Below are positions 9,308 to 18,216 of a stretch of 64,000 bases of DNA, in pieces. This stretch comes from Octadecabacter algicola. GTDB taxonomy: Bacteria; Pseudomonadota; Alphaproteobacteria; Rhodobacterales; Rhodobacteraceae. The stretch's first letter is position 1; each line of letters opens with the position of its first letter. Location of the stretch: positions 62,001 through 126,000 of the forward strand of contig NZ_JAKGAR010000002.1 of NCBI RefSeq assembly GCF_021532625.1, written 5' to 3'. The position numbers and the translations under genes are program-made. The notes below the pieces were generated by a model. It was given only the letters and a program-made list of their open reading frames with translations. It ran no database searches and was not told where the DNA came from.

Positions 9308-10228
9308 TTAGCCATCGGTTGTGGTGACAGGCTCAACCGCTTCGGCAGGGGCGTCAGACGCCCCCTCAACCAGACCCTGAACTTTGCCGTCAAGCCACAG
9401 ACGCAGCCCGTCGACCCATTCGACATAGGACGTCATGGCAGTTTCGGTCTGCGGGAGCGCAGCGATGATCTGTGGCGCAAAAATGTAAGCTGCCAGCGCC
9501 AACAAGGCGAGCACGATCACAAAAATGAAGCCGCGTCTGAAACCGCTTCGTTGCTTGAGTTCTTCTTCAGCGGCGTCGGCGGCAACTACGTGCCCTGAAC
9601 CGTCATGGCGTAGGGTCGAGTTGATTTCGTCTATGTCGGGCAATAACTCGCTGCGCGGTGTCTCTGCATCATGCGCCATCGTTGCGCCAATAGCTGCGGT
9701 TGTTGAGGCAACGTCTGTTTCCCCGCGTAGGCGTGCCAAACGGTCACGCGCCTCGCGGCTACGGCGGTCCTCGTCGGGGTCCTGAGACAAGTCAAGATCA
9801 GGCTGTGTTTCGATTGGATCTGCTTCGGCCTGTCGTGCTGCTTGTTCGTAGTCAGCTTCTTCCCGAAGAATATCCGCCACACCTGGATCTATTTCGCGTT
9901 GGCGTAATTCGGGTTCGGGGGCCTGTTCTGGCTCTGGTTCAGATATCTGTTCCTGCTCTTGCTCCAGTTTTGGTTCTGGCGCGGGTTCAGGTTCCGGAAT
10001 GACTTCTGGTTCGGGCTCTGGAACGGGTTCTTGGATGATGTCGGATTCAGGTTCTTGAACGGGTTCTGGCGGTGTGGCCTCAGCCGCGAGTTCGGCCTTT
10101 TCGGACGCACCGGGCGTTTCAAACCAAGCGTGCCCACAGTTGGAGCATTGGACGTCGCGCCCAGCTTCCGAGATGACGTCGTCGCCAACTTCATATTGCG
10201 CACCGCAATTTGGGCAAATCAGCCGCAT
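9308..10228 (-). CDS. Zinc-ribbon (MJ0042-type) protein with Glu/Pro tract and one membrane helix
   Basis: 306 aa from ATG 10228. An N-terminal zinc ribbon has C5, C8, C28 and C31 (CPNC and CSNC). A long acidic Pro-Glu tract follows at about 45-115, then a charged linker, and one membrane helix near residues 235-255. ATG 10234 is an alternative two codons upstream; the AGGGGA sequence is better spaced for 10228. It is transcribed divergently from ftsEX. MJ0042-type ribbons sit at the N-terminus of many alphaproteobacterial membrane proteins. The topology puts the zinc ribbon in the cytoplasm. Function unknown. Confidence 0.85.
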   Translation of the reverse strand: MRLICPNCGAQYEVGDDVISEAGRDVQCSNCGHAWFETPGASEKAELAAEATPPEPVQEPESDIIQEPVPEPEPEVIPEPEPAPEPKLEQEQEQISEPEPEQAPEPELRQREIDPGVADILREEADYEQAARQAEADPIETQPDLDLSQDPDEDRRSREARDRLARLRGETDVASTTAAIGATMAHDAETPRSELLPDIDEINSTLRHDGSGHVVAADAAEEELKQRSGFRRGFIFVIVLALLALAAYIFAPQIIAALPQTETAMTSYVEWVDGLRLWLDGKVQGLVEGASDAPAEAVEPVTTTDG

Positions 10229-10389
10229 CGTCATGTTCCCCTGCCTCAAACGGGCATTCTGCCCGCAACTTTTATGAATCTTACCGCTCTGGACGCAGAA
10301 GCGCAAAGGTTTTACGGCAAAGCGCCTGTGCGGCTGATTGCATGTGGCGCTGCTTTCAGCCAAAAACAGGGCAACAAACGGGGGCAGCC

Positions 10390-11061
10390 GTGATTGAGCT
10401 GGACAATGTAGCCTATTCTTATGGCGGAGCGGAGCTTTTCGCGGGCCTTGATCTGACCTTGGCACCAGGGTCGTTCCATTTTTTGACGGGACCGTCTGGC
10501 GCGGGAAAGACAACTCTTCTGAAACTGTGTTACGGCGAATTGATCGCGACGGGCGGACAAGTTCGCCTGTTTGGTCAGGATGCACGTGGGTTAGATCGCG
10601 ATTCAGTTGCGCAAATTCGCCGCCGGATTGGTGTTGTGCATCAAGATTGCCAGTTCTTGGATCACCTGCCCGTTGCTGAAAATATTGCCTTGCCGTTGAC
10701 TGTCGCTGGGCACGGATCAACCTCGGATGACCTTCGGGATTTGTTGGGTTGGGTCGGGTTATCGAAGCAAGCGGCACAATTGCCACCAGAATTGTCAGGT
10801 GGAGAACGGCAACGCGCGGCCCTTGCGCGAGCTGTCATTATGTCTCCCGAAGTGATCTTGGCCGATGAACCGACCGGCAATGTTGACTGGGAAATGTCGC
10901 AACGGCTTTTGGGGCTGCTGGTTGAACTGAACAAGATGGGCAAGACGGTACTGATCGCGACCCACGACCTCAGCCTCATTCGGGCCGCTAAGGCACAAGT
11001 GTCAGCGCGGGTTTTGCGACTTGCGGATCGTCGTTTGCAATTGGCGGGGGCGAGCCTGTGA
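10390..11061 (+). CDS. ftsE: Cell division ATP-binding protein FtsE
   Basis: 223 aa from GTG 10390, the usual FtsE length. ABC ATPase motifs are complete: Walker A GPSGAGKTT (about 34-42), signature LSGGERQRAALARA, Walker B VILADEPTGN and the switch histidine in ATHD. FtsE pairs with FtsX at the inner membrane to activate cell-wall hydrolases at the division site. A G-rich ribosome-binding site precedes the GTG by about 6 bases. The frame stays open upstream to 10210, but that would overlap the divergent promoter region and extend past the family N-terminus. Confidence 0.93.
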   Translation: MIELDNVAYSYGGAELFAGLDLTLAPGSFHFLTGPSGAGKTTLLKLCYGELIATGGQVRLFGQDARGLDRDSVAQIRRRIGVVHQDCQFLDHLPVAENIALPLTVAGHGSTSDDLRDLLGWVGLSKQAAQLPPELSGGERQRAALARAVIMSPEVILADEPTGNVDWEMSQRLLGLLVELNKMGKTVLIATHDLSLIRAAKAQVSARVLRLADRRLQLAGASL

Positions 11062-11963
11062 TGGATATGCTGCGCCGTCTTCTGGAACTCCTTGCGGGTG
11101 ATCCACAAGCAGATCGCGCTGTGCCGCCAACAGGGTTCACCGCGCGCCTGACGCTGCTTTCTTCGGGGGCTATGGCGTTCTTGGCAGTTTTTGCTTTGGC
11201 CTTGTCTCTCGCGACGGGGCGGTTGGCAGATCGGTGGTCTGACGAGCTGGCAAAGACATCGACGCTGCGGATTTCCGCGCCTGCCGATCAAATGCAAGCC
11301 CAAACAGACGCGGCCATTGTCGTTTTGGAATCCACACCCGGAGTAGCGCAAGCGCGCGCGTTATCCGCGGATGAACAACGCGAATTGCTGGCCCCATGGT
11401 TCGGGCCTGACTTGCCAGTCGAGACCCTGCCTGTTCCCCAGTTGATCGAAGTGATTGAAGACGGCGACGGGTTTGATGCCACCGGATTGCGTGCCCGTCT
11501 TCAGGCTGAGGTTCCTGGGGCCATTTTGGATGATCACACAAGATGGCGCGAACCTTTGGTCGAAGCTGCCAATCGGCTCCGGTTGCTTGGGTTCGTTTCG
11601 ATGCTGTTGATTGCTGGTGCAACGGGCGCGATGATCACGCTTGCGGCAAATGCCGCGCTTGCTGCGAATGCGCAGGTGATCCGCGTGATGCGCCTTGTCG
11701 GTGCGCGCGACATCTACATCGCCCGCGCCTTTGTGAGGCGTTTCACCCAACGCGCGTTGATTGGTGCAGCGGTTGGAACACTGGCAGGCACGTTGGCTGT
11801 CTTGCTGCTTCCTAGCGCCGATGCTGCGGGCGGCTTTCTCACGGGGCTTGGCTTTCAAGGCGCTCACTGGCTTTGGCCGCTGGTCATCCCAGCACTCGCA
11901 GCACTTGTGGCTTTTATTGCCACGCGCCAAGCTGCCCTTCGTACCCTTAAGGAGCAATCATGA
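11061..11963 (+). CDS. ftsX: Cell division protein FtsX
   Basis: 300 aa. One N-terminal membrane helix (about 35-60), an extracytoplasmic domain, and three C-terminal helices give the FtsX/MacB permease topology. The ATG overlaps the last base of the ftsE stop (TGATG); a GTG at 11058 is the alternative. The stop in turn overlaps the plsC start. FtsX passes the ATP-driven signal of FtsE across the membrane to peptidoglycan hydrolase regulators. Confidence 0.9.
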   Translation: MDMLRRLLELLAGDPQADRAVPPTGFTARLTLLSSGAMAFLAVFALALSLATGRLADRWSDELAKTSTLRISAPADQMQAQTDAAIVVLESTPGVAQARALSADEQRELLAPWFGPDLPVETLPVPQLIEVIEDGDGFDATGLRARLQAEVPGAILDDHTRWREPLVEAANRLRLLGFVSMLLIAGATGAMITLAANAALAANAQVIRVMRLVGARDIYIARAFVRRFTQRALIGAAVGTLAGTLAVLLLPSADAAGGFLTGLGFQGAHWLWPLVIPALAALVAFIATRQAALRTLKEQS

Positions 11964-12697
11964 GCTACGCGATCCAATGGGTTCGGTCCCTAGTCTTCAA
12001 CACGTATATGTATTTTATGCTGCTGCCTTGGGGCATTGTGTTTGCCATTCCAGCCGTGTTCTCGCGCCGTGCCGCGATCTATTGCTGCCGATCCTATTGT
12101 TGGCACATCACGTGGGCCGCAAGTTGGATGATTGGGCTAAAATGCGAAGTGCGTGGCACGCCTCCGCAGGACGAAGTTTTGATCGCGGCCAAACACCAGT
12201 CGTTTCTTGATGTTTTGATGATCTATGGGGATATCCCTGCAGGTCGTTTCATTATGAAAGACATCCTGAAATATGCACCTATCGTCGGCCAGTTCGGCCT
12301 GCGCGTTGGTTGCATTCCTGTGAAACGTGGCAAACGAGGGGTCGCCATCAAAAAGATGGTGGCGGATGTGGCGGCAGGGCGCTTGTTTCCCGGTCAGCTG
12401 ATTATCTACCCACAAGGGACGCGTATCGCGCCGGGGGTAAAAGCGCCCTACAAAGTTGGCACCGGAGTTCTTTACAAAGAACTGCAGCAGGACTGTGTTC
12501 CGGTAGCTTGCAACGTCGGGGTGTTCTGGCCGAAACGGGGTGTTCTTCGTAAGCCCGGTACGGCGGTAGTAGAATTCTTGCCACGTATTCCCGTAGGAAC
12601 CGAATTACCTGAATTTATGAAACAGCTAGAAGAGGTCGTGGAAACGCGGTCTAACGAGCTTATGGCTGAGGCAGGTTTCACGGGTGGTGACGTATGA
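11960..12697 (+). CDS. plsC: 1-acyl-sn-glycerol-3-phosphate acyltransferase
   Basis: 245 aa. It adds the second acyl chain to lysophosphatidic acid to make phosphatidic acid at the inner membrane. The HX4D catalytic motif is KHQSFLD (H79, D84), and the substrate motif is YPQGTR at about 153. An N-terminal hydrophobic region at about 18-35 anchors it. The ATG overlaps the ftsX stop (ATGA), and its own stop overlaps the next gene, so it belongs to the ftsEX operon. Confidence 0.93.
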   Translation: MSYAIQWVRSLVFNTYMYFMLLPWGIVFAIPAVFSRRAAIYCCRSYCWHITWAASWMIGLKCEVRGTPPQDEVLIAAKHQSFLDVLMIYGDIPAGRFIMKDILKYAPIVGQFGLRVGCIPVKRGKRGVAIKKMVADVAAGRLFPGQLIIYPQGTRIAPGVKAPYKVGTGVLYKELQQDCVPVACNVGVFWPKRGVLRKPGTAVVEFLPRIPVGTELPEFMKQLEEVVETRSNELMAEAGFTGGDV

Positions 12698-13293
12698 AAA
12701 CGATTGATGATATCGCAGCCCTAGAGGCACTTTACGATGCGGCTGTTCCTGCCTCTCTGACTAAAGTCGTTAAGCGCATCACGCCGCACTATGAAAAATG
12801 GATCAACGCGGCGCGGTTCTGTGTGCTGACGACGGTTGGACCGGAAGGCTCCGATGGCAGCCCACGAGGTGACGTGGGGCCGGTTGTCCGTATCATTGAT
12901 GACAAAACGCTTTATTTGCCGGATTGGCGCGGCAACAACCGCATCGACAGCCTGCGCAACATCGTGCGCGACGGGCGCGTTAGCTTGATGTTTATGAATA
13001 ACGGCTCCGCCAATGTGATCCGTGTGAATGGCACCGCGGTCTTGTCCGATGATCCCGAGGTCACCGGCAGCTTTGAGCAGAACGGAAAACACCCCAAGTC
13101 CGTCATCGTGATCACCGTGCAGGAGGCGTATTTTCAATGCGCCAAAGCAATCATGCGGTCCGAACTGTGGACAGGCGAGGCGGCGGAAGGCCTTCCAACC
13201 GCTGGGCAACTCATCAAGGAACAGCAGGCCGAATTTGATGCTCAGGGGTATGACGATGGCTATGCGGAATATGCCAAGGGACGAATGTGGTAA
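12694..13293 (+). CDS. Pyridoxamine 5'-phosphate oxidase family FMN flavoprotein
   Basis: 199 aa. The split beta-barrel flavin-binding fold is recognisable from CVLTTVGPEGSDGSPRGD and the LYLPDWRGNNR segment, as in the MSMEG_1061-type PPOX subfamily. Such proteins bind FMN or F420 and act on unknown small molecules. The C-terminal half contains FQCAKAIMRSELW, also typical of the subfamily. Start and stop overlap the neighbouring genes, so expression is tied to ftsEX-plsC, but no functional link is evident. Confidence 0.82.
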   Translation: MKTIDDIAALEALYDAAVPASLTKVVKRITPHYEKWINAARFCVLTTVGPEGSDGSPRGDVGPVVRIIDDKTLYLPDWRGNNRIDSLRNIVRDGRVSLMFMNNGSANVIRVNGTAVLSDDPEVTGSFEQNGKHPKSVIVITVQEAYFQCAKAIMRSELWTGEAAEGLPTAGQLIKEQQAEFDAQGYDDGYAEYAKGRMW

Positions 13294-13853
13294 TGAAACT
13301 AGCAGGGTTTCTGGTAGGGGCCGGCGTCGCGGGAATTGGGGTCTATGCGTTCAATGTGCTGACCACCGTCACGGATGATGACTTGCTTAGCACGTACTTG
13401 TCCGACCATTGCTTGCCGTACGTGCTGACGGGTGCAACGCCATTTGCGGATATTGGCCGCACACCTGGCGTTTATGATGAGTTAGAGGTTTCCGAAAACT
13501 TGGAAAACGCGGGCGCGGCCATTCTTGAAAACAACCGCTTTGTTGCAGAATGGGGCGAAGCCGAAAACCCCAGCGATCCGACCAGCCAATTGCGGGTTTG
13601 CACCGTCGAAGTCAGTTATGCTGAAAATTCGGTCGCAGGTTTTGCCGTGGATCAGGACGGTTTCGTGGATCGCTACACAGACGTAATTGCGATCGCTGAA
13701 CCCTTGGTCCCCGAGGTCGATGCCCTCACGGATGGTCCCAGAACTCTCGGTTGGTATGGCGCTGATCGCGACGCATTTGAGGGGCTGCGCGTGGTAATGA
13801 TCGCAAGCCCTGGGCGTGTGTCATCGTTCGTGGTTGTCGGGGACGCAAATTAA
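13293..13853 (+). CDS. Exported or membrane-anchored hypothetical protein
   Basis: 186 aa. The N-terminus has one hydrophobic segment (about 3-22), either a signal or an anchor. The remainder is acidic with two or three cysteines (HCLP, RVCTVE), consistent with the periplasm. The ATG overlaps the preceding stop (TAATG), with AAGGGA upstream; it is the last gene of the ftsEX run. Its stop overlaps the stop of the convergent gene by four bases. No family recognised. Confidence 0.7.
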   Translation: MKLAGFLVGAGVAGIGVYAFNVLTTVTDDDLLSTYLSDHCLPYVLTGATPFADIGRTPGVYDELEVSENLENAGAAILENNRFVAEWGEAENPSDPTSQLRVCTVEVSYAENSVAGFAVDQDGFVDRYTDVIAIAEPLVPEVDALTDGPRTLGWYGADRDAFEGLRVVMIASPGRVSSFVVVGDAN

Positions 13854-14344
13854 CTCAGCGGGCAGTCAGCCACGTCGACGTTTACAACGATAAACGTTTG
13901 TGGCTCGTAATTGATGCCCGCCATGTCCACGTACAATTTTGAACCGTCGACGAAAATCGCGTCACTATCGAGTTCTACAGTCGAGTTTTCCAAGTCTTGC
14001 CCTGCGCCGTTGAACAACACGCAGTCGGTCAGGAAGTCGAGAACATAACCATTGAATTCAGCTTCTGGAAACGTTCCGTCGACAGTGTTCGGGTAGGTCA
14101 CGATGATCTGTTGGTCGCGAATATCGATGATCGCGGGTACGATGTCCCAGCCGTTTTGGGACCCTTCGGGGCCAAGCCCGTATTCGATCGCGTCGGTAAC
14201 TACGGCAGGGTGGCGTTCGCCAACATAAATCGGCGCTTCGACGTCGTCATAGGCCAGCGCGCCAAACGTCACTGTACGGTCCATCAGCCCACCTGCGGCC
14301 GCTGTTTGAGCCGCAAAAATGAGCGCGATGGCCGCGCGGATCAC
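13850..14344 (-). CDS. Secreted hypothetical protein
   Basis: 164 aa, starting with GTG at 14344-14342 and overlapping the accA stop (GTGA), so translation is coupled to accA. An N-terminal signal peptide is likely cleaved after TAAAG at about residue 18. Two cysteines (TDCVLF, ADCPLS) could form a disulfide. Function unknown; I see no link to fatty-acid synthesis beyond the operon. Confidence 0.68.
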   Translation of the reverse strand: MIRAAIALIFAAQTAAAGGLMDRTVTFGALAYDDVEAPIYVGERHPAVVTDAIEYGLGPEGSQNGWDIVPAIIDIRDQQIIVTYPNTVDGTFPEAEFNGYVLDFLTDCVLFNGAGQDLENSTVELDSDAIFVDGSKLYVDMAGINYEPQTFIVVNVDVADCPLS

Positions 14345-15303
14345 GCAGCGAGGCCCTTGCTGCCCAGATCAAGGTACTTTTGACGGCGCGATTGGCGCAA
14401 TTCATCAGCGGATTTGTTTTCAAGTTCATCGAGCATGGCTTGGATCGCGGCGCCGACGCCATCAATGGCGATCTTCTTGTGGCGATGCGCCCCGCCTGTT
14501 GGCTCACTGACGATACGATCACAGACGCCGAGTTCTTTAAGGTTCTGTGCAGTCAAACGCAGTGCCTCGGCAGCTTCGCGCATCTTTTCGGCATCTTTCC
14601 AAAGGATCGACGCGCAGCCCTCTGGTGAGATCACCGAATATACAGAGTGCTGCAACATCGCGACACGGTTGGCCGTTGCAAAGGCAACCGCCCCGCCGGA
14701 TCCGCCTTCGCCAATAATGACGCTGACCAATGGAACACCAAGTTGCAGGCATTTTTGTGTGGAACGGGCAATCGCTTCGGACTGGCCGCGTTCTTCGGCG
14801 CCCTTACCAGGGTAGGCGCCGGGCGTGTCGACCAAAGTCACGACAGGAATGCCGAACCGGTCTGCCATATCCATAAGGCGGATCGCTTTGCGGTAGCCTT
14901 CTGGTCGGGCCATCCCGAAGTTGCGCTCGATTCGGGACTTGGTGTCGTTTCCTTTTTCATGGCCGATAACCATCACCGCGCGACCGTCCAGTCGAGCGAG
15001 GCCGCCCATCACCGCGTGGTCATCGGCAAAATTGCGATCACCTGCGAGCGGTGTGTATTCAGTAAACAAGGCGTCGATGTAGTCCTTGCAATGGGGGCGA
15101 TCCGCATGACGCGCGACTTGGCATTTGCGCCACGGCGTTAGGTCCGCATAAAGCGTTTCCATCAGGTCAGCGGCTTTTTTATCAAGGCCTGCGGCCTCTG
15201 CCTCGATGTCCATTTCCTCATTTTGGCGGGCCATGGCACGCAGTTCAGCGGCTTTGCCTTCGATTTCGGCAAGCGGCTTTTCAAAGTCGAGGTAGTTGGT
15301 CAT
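14341..15303 (-). CDS. accA: Acetyl-CoA carboxylase carboxyltransferase subunit alpha
   Basis: 320 aa, the normal length. It carries out the carboxyl transfer from biotin to acetyl-CoA together with AccD, the committed step of fatty-acid synthesis. The oxyanion-hole region [10 protein letters not shown] and the crotonase-fold VDTPGAYPG are intact, and the N-terminal [12 protein letters not shown] is typical. A short secreted-protein gene is coupled downstream. Confidence 0.96.
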   Translation of the reverse strand: MTNYLDFEKPLAEIEGKAAELRAMARQNEEMDIEAEAAGLDKKAADLMETLYADLTPWRKCQVARHADRPHCKDYIDALFTEYTPLAGDRNFADDHAVMGGLARLDGRAVMVIGHEKGNDTKSRIERNFGMARPEGYRKAIRLMDMADRFGIPVVTLVDTPGAYPGKGAEERGQSEAIARSTQKCLQLGVPLVSVIIGEGGSGGAVAFATANRVAMLQHSVYSVISPEGCASILWKDAEKMREAAEALRLTAQNLKELGVCDRIVSEPTGGAHRHKKIAIDGVGAAIQAMLDELENKSADELRQSRRQKYLDLGSKGLAA

Positions 15304-15402
15304 GCATCATGCTCCTGATATCTTGTGCATGATATAAGGTCGGACGTAGGGGCAATGCAACTCAGCAAGATTTGTGCATCGGGTTATTGTTAGGGATTGA
15401 GC

Positions 15403-16242
15403 ATGACCAAGACGCACCCTCATACAGATCGCATCCTTCGTGTTGTTGAATATATCCATGCCCATGCGAGCGAAGATCTATCATTGGATCAGCTTGCCGA
15501 TGTTGCGGCGTTGTCCCGTTTTCATTGGCATCGGGTCTTTACTGCAATCATGGGCGTATCGCCCGCAGCAATGATTAGATCAGTGAGAATGCACAAGGCA
15601 ACGATGCTTTTGGTGCGCTCGTCGCAGCCGGTATCGGGGATCGCCAAACAAGTCGGCTATCCCAATGAGCGGAGTTTTGTGCGGGCGTTCAAAGAGGTCT
15701 ACGACGTCACCCCCGCTGCGTTTCGCAAACGTGGGGTGACTGCACCCATGAAAACCAATCCCAACGGAGAAACCCTAATGTTTGATGTTTCAAATCGCAC
15801 AATTGATCCAATGACGCTCGCCGCGCTCAGCCACCGTGGCCCGTATTCCGAAGGCAGTGTTGCTTATCAAAAGGTGGCGACGATTATGACGACAGGTGGC
15901 CACTGGCCAAACACGCGTGGAATGGCGGGGGTCTATTATGATGATCCCAATGAAGTCGCCCCAGAAAATTTGCGCAGTCATGCCGGCGTAATTTGGGCCG
16001 GTGGTGAGGTTCCTGAAGGACTTGAAGCGGTTGATCTTGCTGGGGGCGATTATGCTGTTCTGACCTTTAAGGGACCCTATGCTGGGTTGGGTCAGGCATA
16101 TGACTACTTATTCGGCGACTGGCTTACGGAGAGTCAGGCAAGGCTGCGCGATTCACCATCATTTGAGGTTTACCTAAATGATCCGACAACGACCGCGCCG
16201 GATGATCTGCTGACGGAAATCTTCATGCCGCTTGCTGATTAA
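15403..16242 (+). CDS. AraC-family regulator with GyrI-like effector domain
   Basis: 279 aa from ATG 15403, with AGGGA 6 bases upstream; an in-frame TTG at 15397 is weaker. Two helix-turn-helix motifs form the AraC DNA-binding domain at about 10-110 (LSLDQLADVAALSRFHWHR and IAKQVGYPNERSFVRAFK). The C-terminal half (about 125-279) is a GyrI-like/SOUL small-molecule binding domain, the Rob/BmrR/SbmC fold. Such proteins respond to drugs or hydrophobic ligands. The target is unknown; no efflux gene adjoins it. Confidence 0.88.
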   Translation: MTKTHPHTDRILRVVEYIHAHASEDLSLDQLADVAALSRFHWHRVFTAIMGVSPAAMIRSVRMHKATMLLVRSSQPVSGIAKQVGYPNERSFVRAFKEVYDVTPAAFRKRGVTAPMKTNPNGETLMFDVSNRTIDPMTLAALSHRGPYSEGSVAYQKVATIMTTGGHWPNTRGMAGVYYDDPNEVAPENLRSHAGVIWAGGEVPEGLEAVDLAGGDYAVLTFKGPYAGLGQAYDYLFGDWLTESQARLRDSPSFEVYLNDPTTTAPDDLLTEIFMPLAD

Positions 16243-16841
16243 ATCCCTAAGGCAAATCGCAGTGCTAGTTCCGGCGCTGTAAGAACTGTGGGGTGATCAA
16301 TTCGCCCCGCAGCGTCTGTCATAGACACTTGCGCGAGAACAACAGCGGTGTGGTCTAACACATGGGCATTTACGCGGTCTGCAATGAACTGCGCAAAACC
16401 ATCCATGTCACCACTTTCAAACAGCGGCCACGCGTCTGGCATAAGCAATGTGTCGATTTTCGTGTCCGTTTCAGCGGCCTGAATGCTTTCATTGAGGGCG
16501 TCTTGGCAGGCTGCCACCGTGCTTTGTAACACAACAGCGAGCAAAACTCGCCCGCCGAGCGTCGCGGCTTTATCCATCATCGGGCGATCAATACGGATCG
16601 CGCCTGCGGTTTCGGCGGCGGGGCCAAGGGTCGTGCAGGTGCAAATGGTCGGTCCATCGCCCAGTTCGGCAACAAGGTCTGCTTTGATGGCCTCGGTCAC
16701 CCCCTTAGCGCGCGCGCGGTCCAAAAGGTCTTCGCGCACGATGTGTGTCAGGGTTACGTCAGGTGCAATCCTATCACGCAACGCATCAAACCGCGTGACA
16801 TGCACCTGAGCCGTGTGAACAAGCGTAAGGGGTCTTGTCAT
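16239..16841 (-). CDS. Asp/Glu racemase-like protein with one catalytic cysteine
   Basis: 200 aa from ATG 16841. The first active-site cysteine of the Asp/Glu/hydantoin racemase family is visible in ICTCTTLG (about residue 69). The second cysteine, normally in a LGCT-type strand near the C-terminus, appears absent: that strand reads VVLAQVSMTD. Two-base racemisation therefore seems unlikely, and a lyase, decarboxylase or binding role is possible (as in single-cysteine arylmalonate decarboxylase relatives). An upstream AAAGG is about 7 bases from the ATG. It converges with the AraC gene. Confidence 0.75.
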   Translation of the reverse strand: MTRPLTLVHTAQVHVTRFDALRDRIAPDVTLTHIVREDLLDRARAKGVTEAIKADLVAELGDGPTICTCTTLGPAAETAGAIRIDRPMMDKAATLGGRVLLAVVLQSTVAACQDALNESIQAAETDTKIDTLLMPDAWPLFESGDMDGFAQFIADRVNAHVLDHTAVVLAQVSMTDAAGRIDHPTVLTAPELALRFALGI

Positions 16842-16926
16842 CGTTGGCCTTTGGTGTTGCTGCGGTTCGGTCTGACTCAGGTAAATCATCGCAAATCGAA
16901 AGGGTTAACCAAAGCCATATGGCTGC

Positions 16927-16970
16927 GGACCCATACCAGAACCATATCAGGACCATACCGGACCCATACT
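16927..16970. repeat. Four tandem 11-bp repeats in an intergenic region
   Basis: Four adjacent 11-base units at 16927, 16938, 16949 and 16960 share the core ACCATAC/ACCATAT: GGACCCATACC, AGAACCATATC, AGGACCATACC and GGACCCATACT. The period is close to one helical turn, so any protein bound would lie on one face. They lie upstream of the racemase-like gene (minus strand, start 16841) and just past the end of the malyl-CoA lyase gene. Confidence 0.8.
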
Positions 16971-17020
16971 ATTGGGTCATGCAAAAATCTTGCAAAGGTT
17001 ATCGCGTCGGGCTGAATGGC

Positions 17021-17977
17021 CTATCCTGCTATCATTTCTGATTGTTTTACAATAACTTCCGCCTGTTTGATGCTGGCGATATCGACAAGGCGACCTTTGT
17101 AAACAGTCGCGCCTTCGCCTCGTGCTGTTGCTTCTTCCATAGCAGCAAGAATTTCGCGTGCTTCGGCAACGGCGTCTTCGGATGGGGTGAATACCTCGTT
17201 GGCGAGCGCGATTTGTTTTGGGTGGATCGCCCATTTACCGACCATGCCCAGTGTTGCGCTGCGGCGTGCTTGGGCGCGGTAACCTTCGTCGTCGCTGAAA
17301 TCGCCGAACGGACCATCGACAGGCAAAACACCATGGGTGCGGCAGGCCGCGACGATGGCTGTCTGTGCCCAGTGCCATGGGTCAGAGTAATGACGGTTTT
17401 CGCCGTGCAGCATGTAGTAGTTTTCCTGCGTGCCGCCGATGCCAGTTGTTTGCATCCCCATCGACGCGGCAAAGTCAGCGGCGCCCAAGGACATCGCCTG
17501 CAAGCGTGGTGACGCTGCTGCGATTTCTTCGACGTGGGCGATTCCCGCTGCGGATTCGATGATCACTTCAAAGCTGATCGGCTTGGTGCGGCCTTTTGCG
17601 CGCTCAATTGCGGTTACCAGCGCATCGACGGCATAGATGTCGCCCGCGCACCCGACTTTCGGGATCATGATCTGATCTAGTCGGTCGCCCGCTTGTTCCA
17701 GAACATCTACAACGTCGCGATACCAATACGGTGTGTCGAGCCCATTGATCCGCACAGACAAGGTCTTGTTGCCCCAGTCGAGTGTATTGATCGCGTCGAT
17801 CACATTGACGCGGGCGCTATCTTTGTCAGACGGGCTGACTGAATCTTCAAGGTCGAGGTTGATGACGTCAGCCGCAGAGGCCGCCATTTTGGCATGCAGT
17901 TTAACGTTGGATCCTGGTCCAAACAGTTGGCAGCGGTTCGGGCGGGCGACGGGGGTGGGTTGCAAACGGAATGACAT
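17021..17977 (-). CDS. mcl1: L-malyl-CoA/beta-methylmalyl-CoA lyase
   Basis: 318 aa from ATG 17977, the length of the Rhodobacter Mcl1 protein; a frame extension to 18055 looks spurious. The HpcH/HpaI aldolase-citrate lyase fold is shown by VINLDLEDSV, FEVIIESAAGI (metal-binding Glu) and SLGAADFAAS (metal-binding Asp region). It cleaves beta-methylmalyl-CoA and malyl-CoA in the ethylmalonyl-CoA pathway for C2 assimilation. AGAGG precedes the ATG. The 239-base intergenic region upstream is shared with the divergent dgcN operon. Confidence 0.92.
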   Translation of the reverse strand: MSFRLQPTPVARPNRCQLFGPGSNVKLHAKMAASAADVINLDLEDSVSPSDKDSARVNVIDAINTLDWGNKTLSVRINGLDTPYWYRDVVDVLEQAGDRLDQIMIPKVGCAGDIYAVDALVTAIERAKGRTKPISFEVIIESAAGIAHVEEIAAASPRLQAMSLGAADFAASMGMQTTGIGGTQENYYMLHGENRHYSDPWHWAQTAIVAACRTHGVLPVDGPFGDFSDDEGYRAQARRSATLGMVGKWAIHPKQIALANEVFTPSEDAVAEAREILAAMEEATARGEGATVYKGRLVDIASIKQAEVIVKQSEMIAG

Positions 17978-18041
17978 GGCGGGCCTCTGGCGGTAAAGTA
18001 ATGATGTTTCGTTTTGTGTTGCTGTAGGGGTAGAATATTGC

Positions 18042-18123
18042 GCAGCATGCTGCAAGTGCGAATTAGCAACTGCAGAAATTCAAGAAGTGCAAAATTTTCC
18101 CGAAATAATTTAAACTTGCGCAA
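18042..18123. promoter_or_regulatory. Palindromes in the shared mcl1-dgcN intergenic region
   Basis: A perfect 12-bp palindrome GCAGCATGCTGC lies at 18042-18053 and an 8-bp TTGCGCAA at 18116-18123, with TGCAA/TTGC-type half sites between. They fall between divergent starts at 17977 and 18217 in an AT-rich stretch. This is a plausible regulator-binding region; the regulator is unknown. Confidence 0.4.
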
Positions 18124-18216
18124 TCTTTTCCCATATCGAATGCAATTACGCTGAATTCCGACAGCCCTTCCCGCCCTTAGTCGCCCACATTGTGCAAAAC
18201 CCCAATGGAGGCTGCT

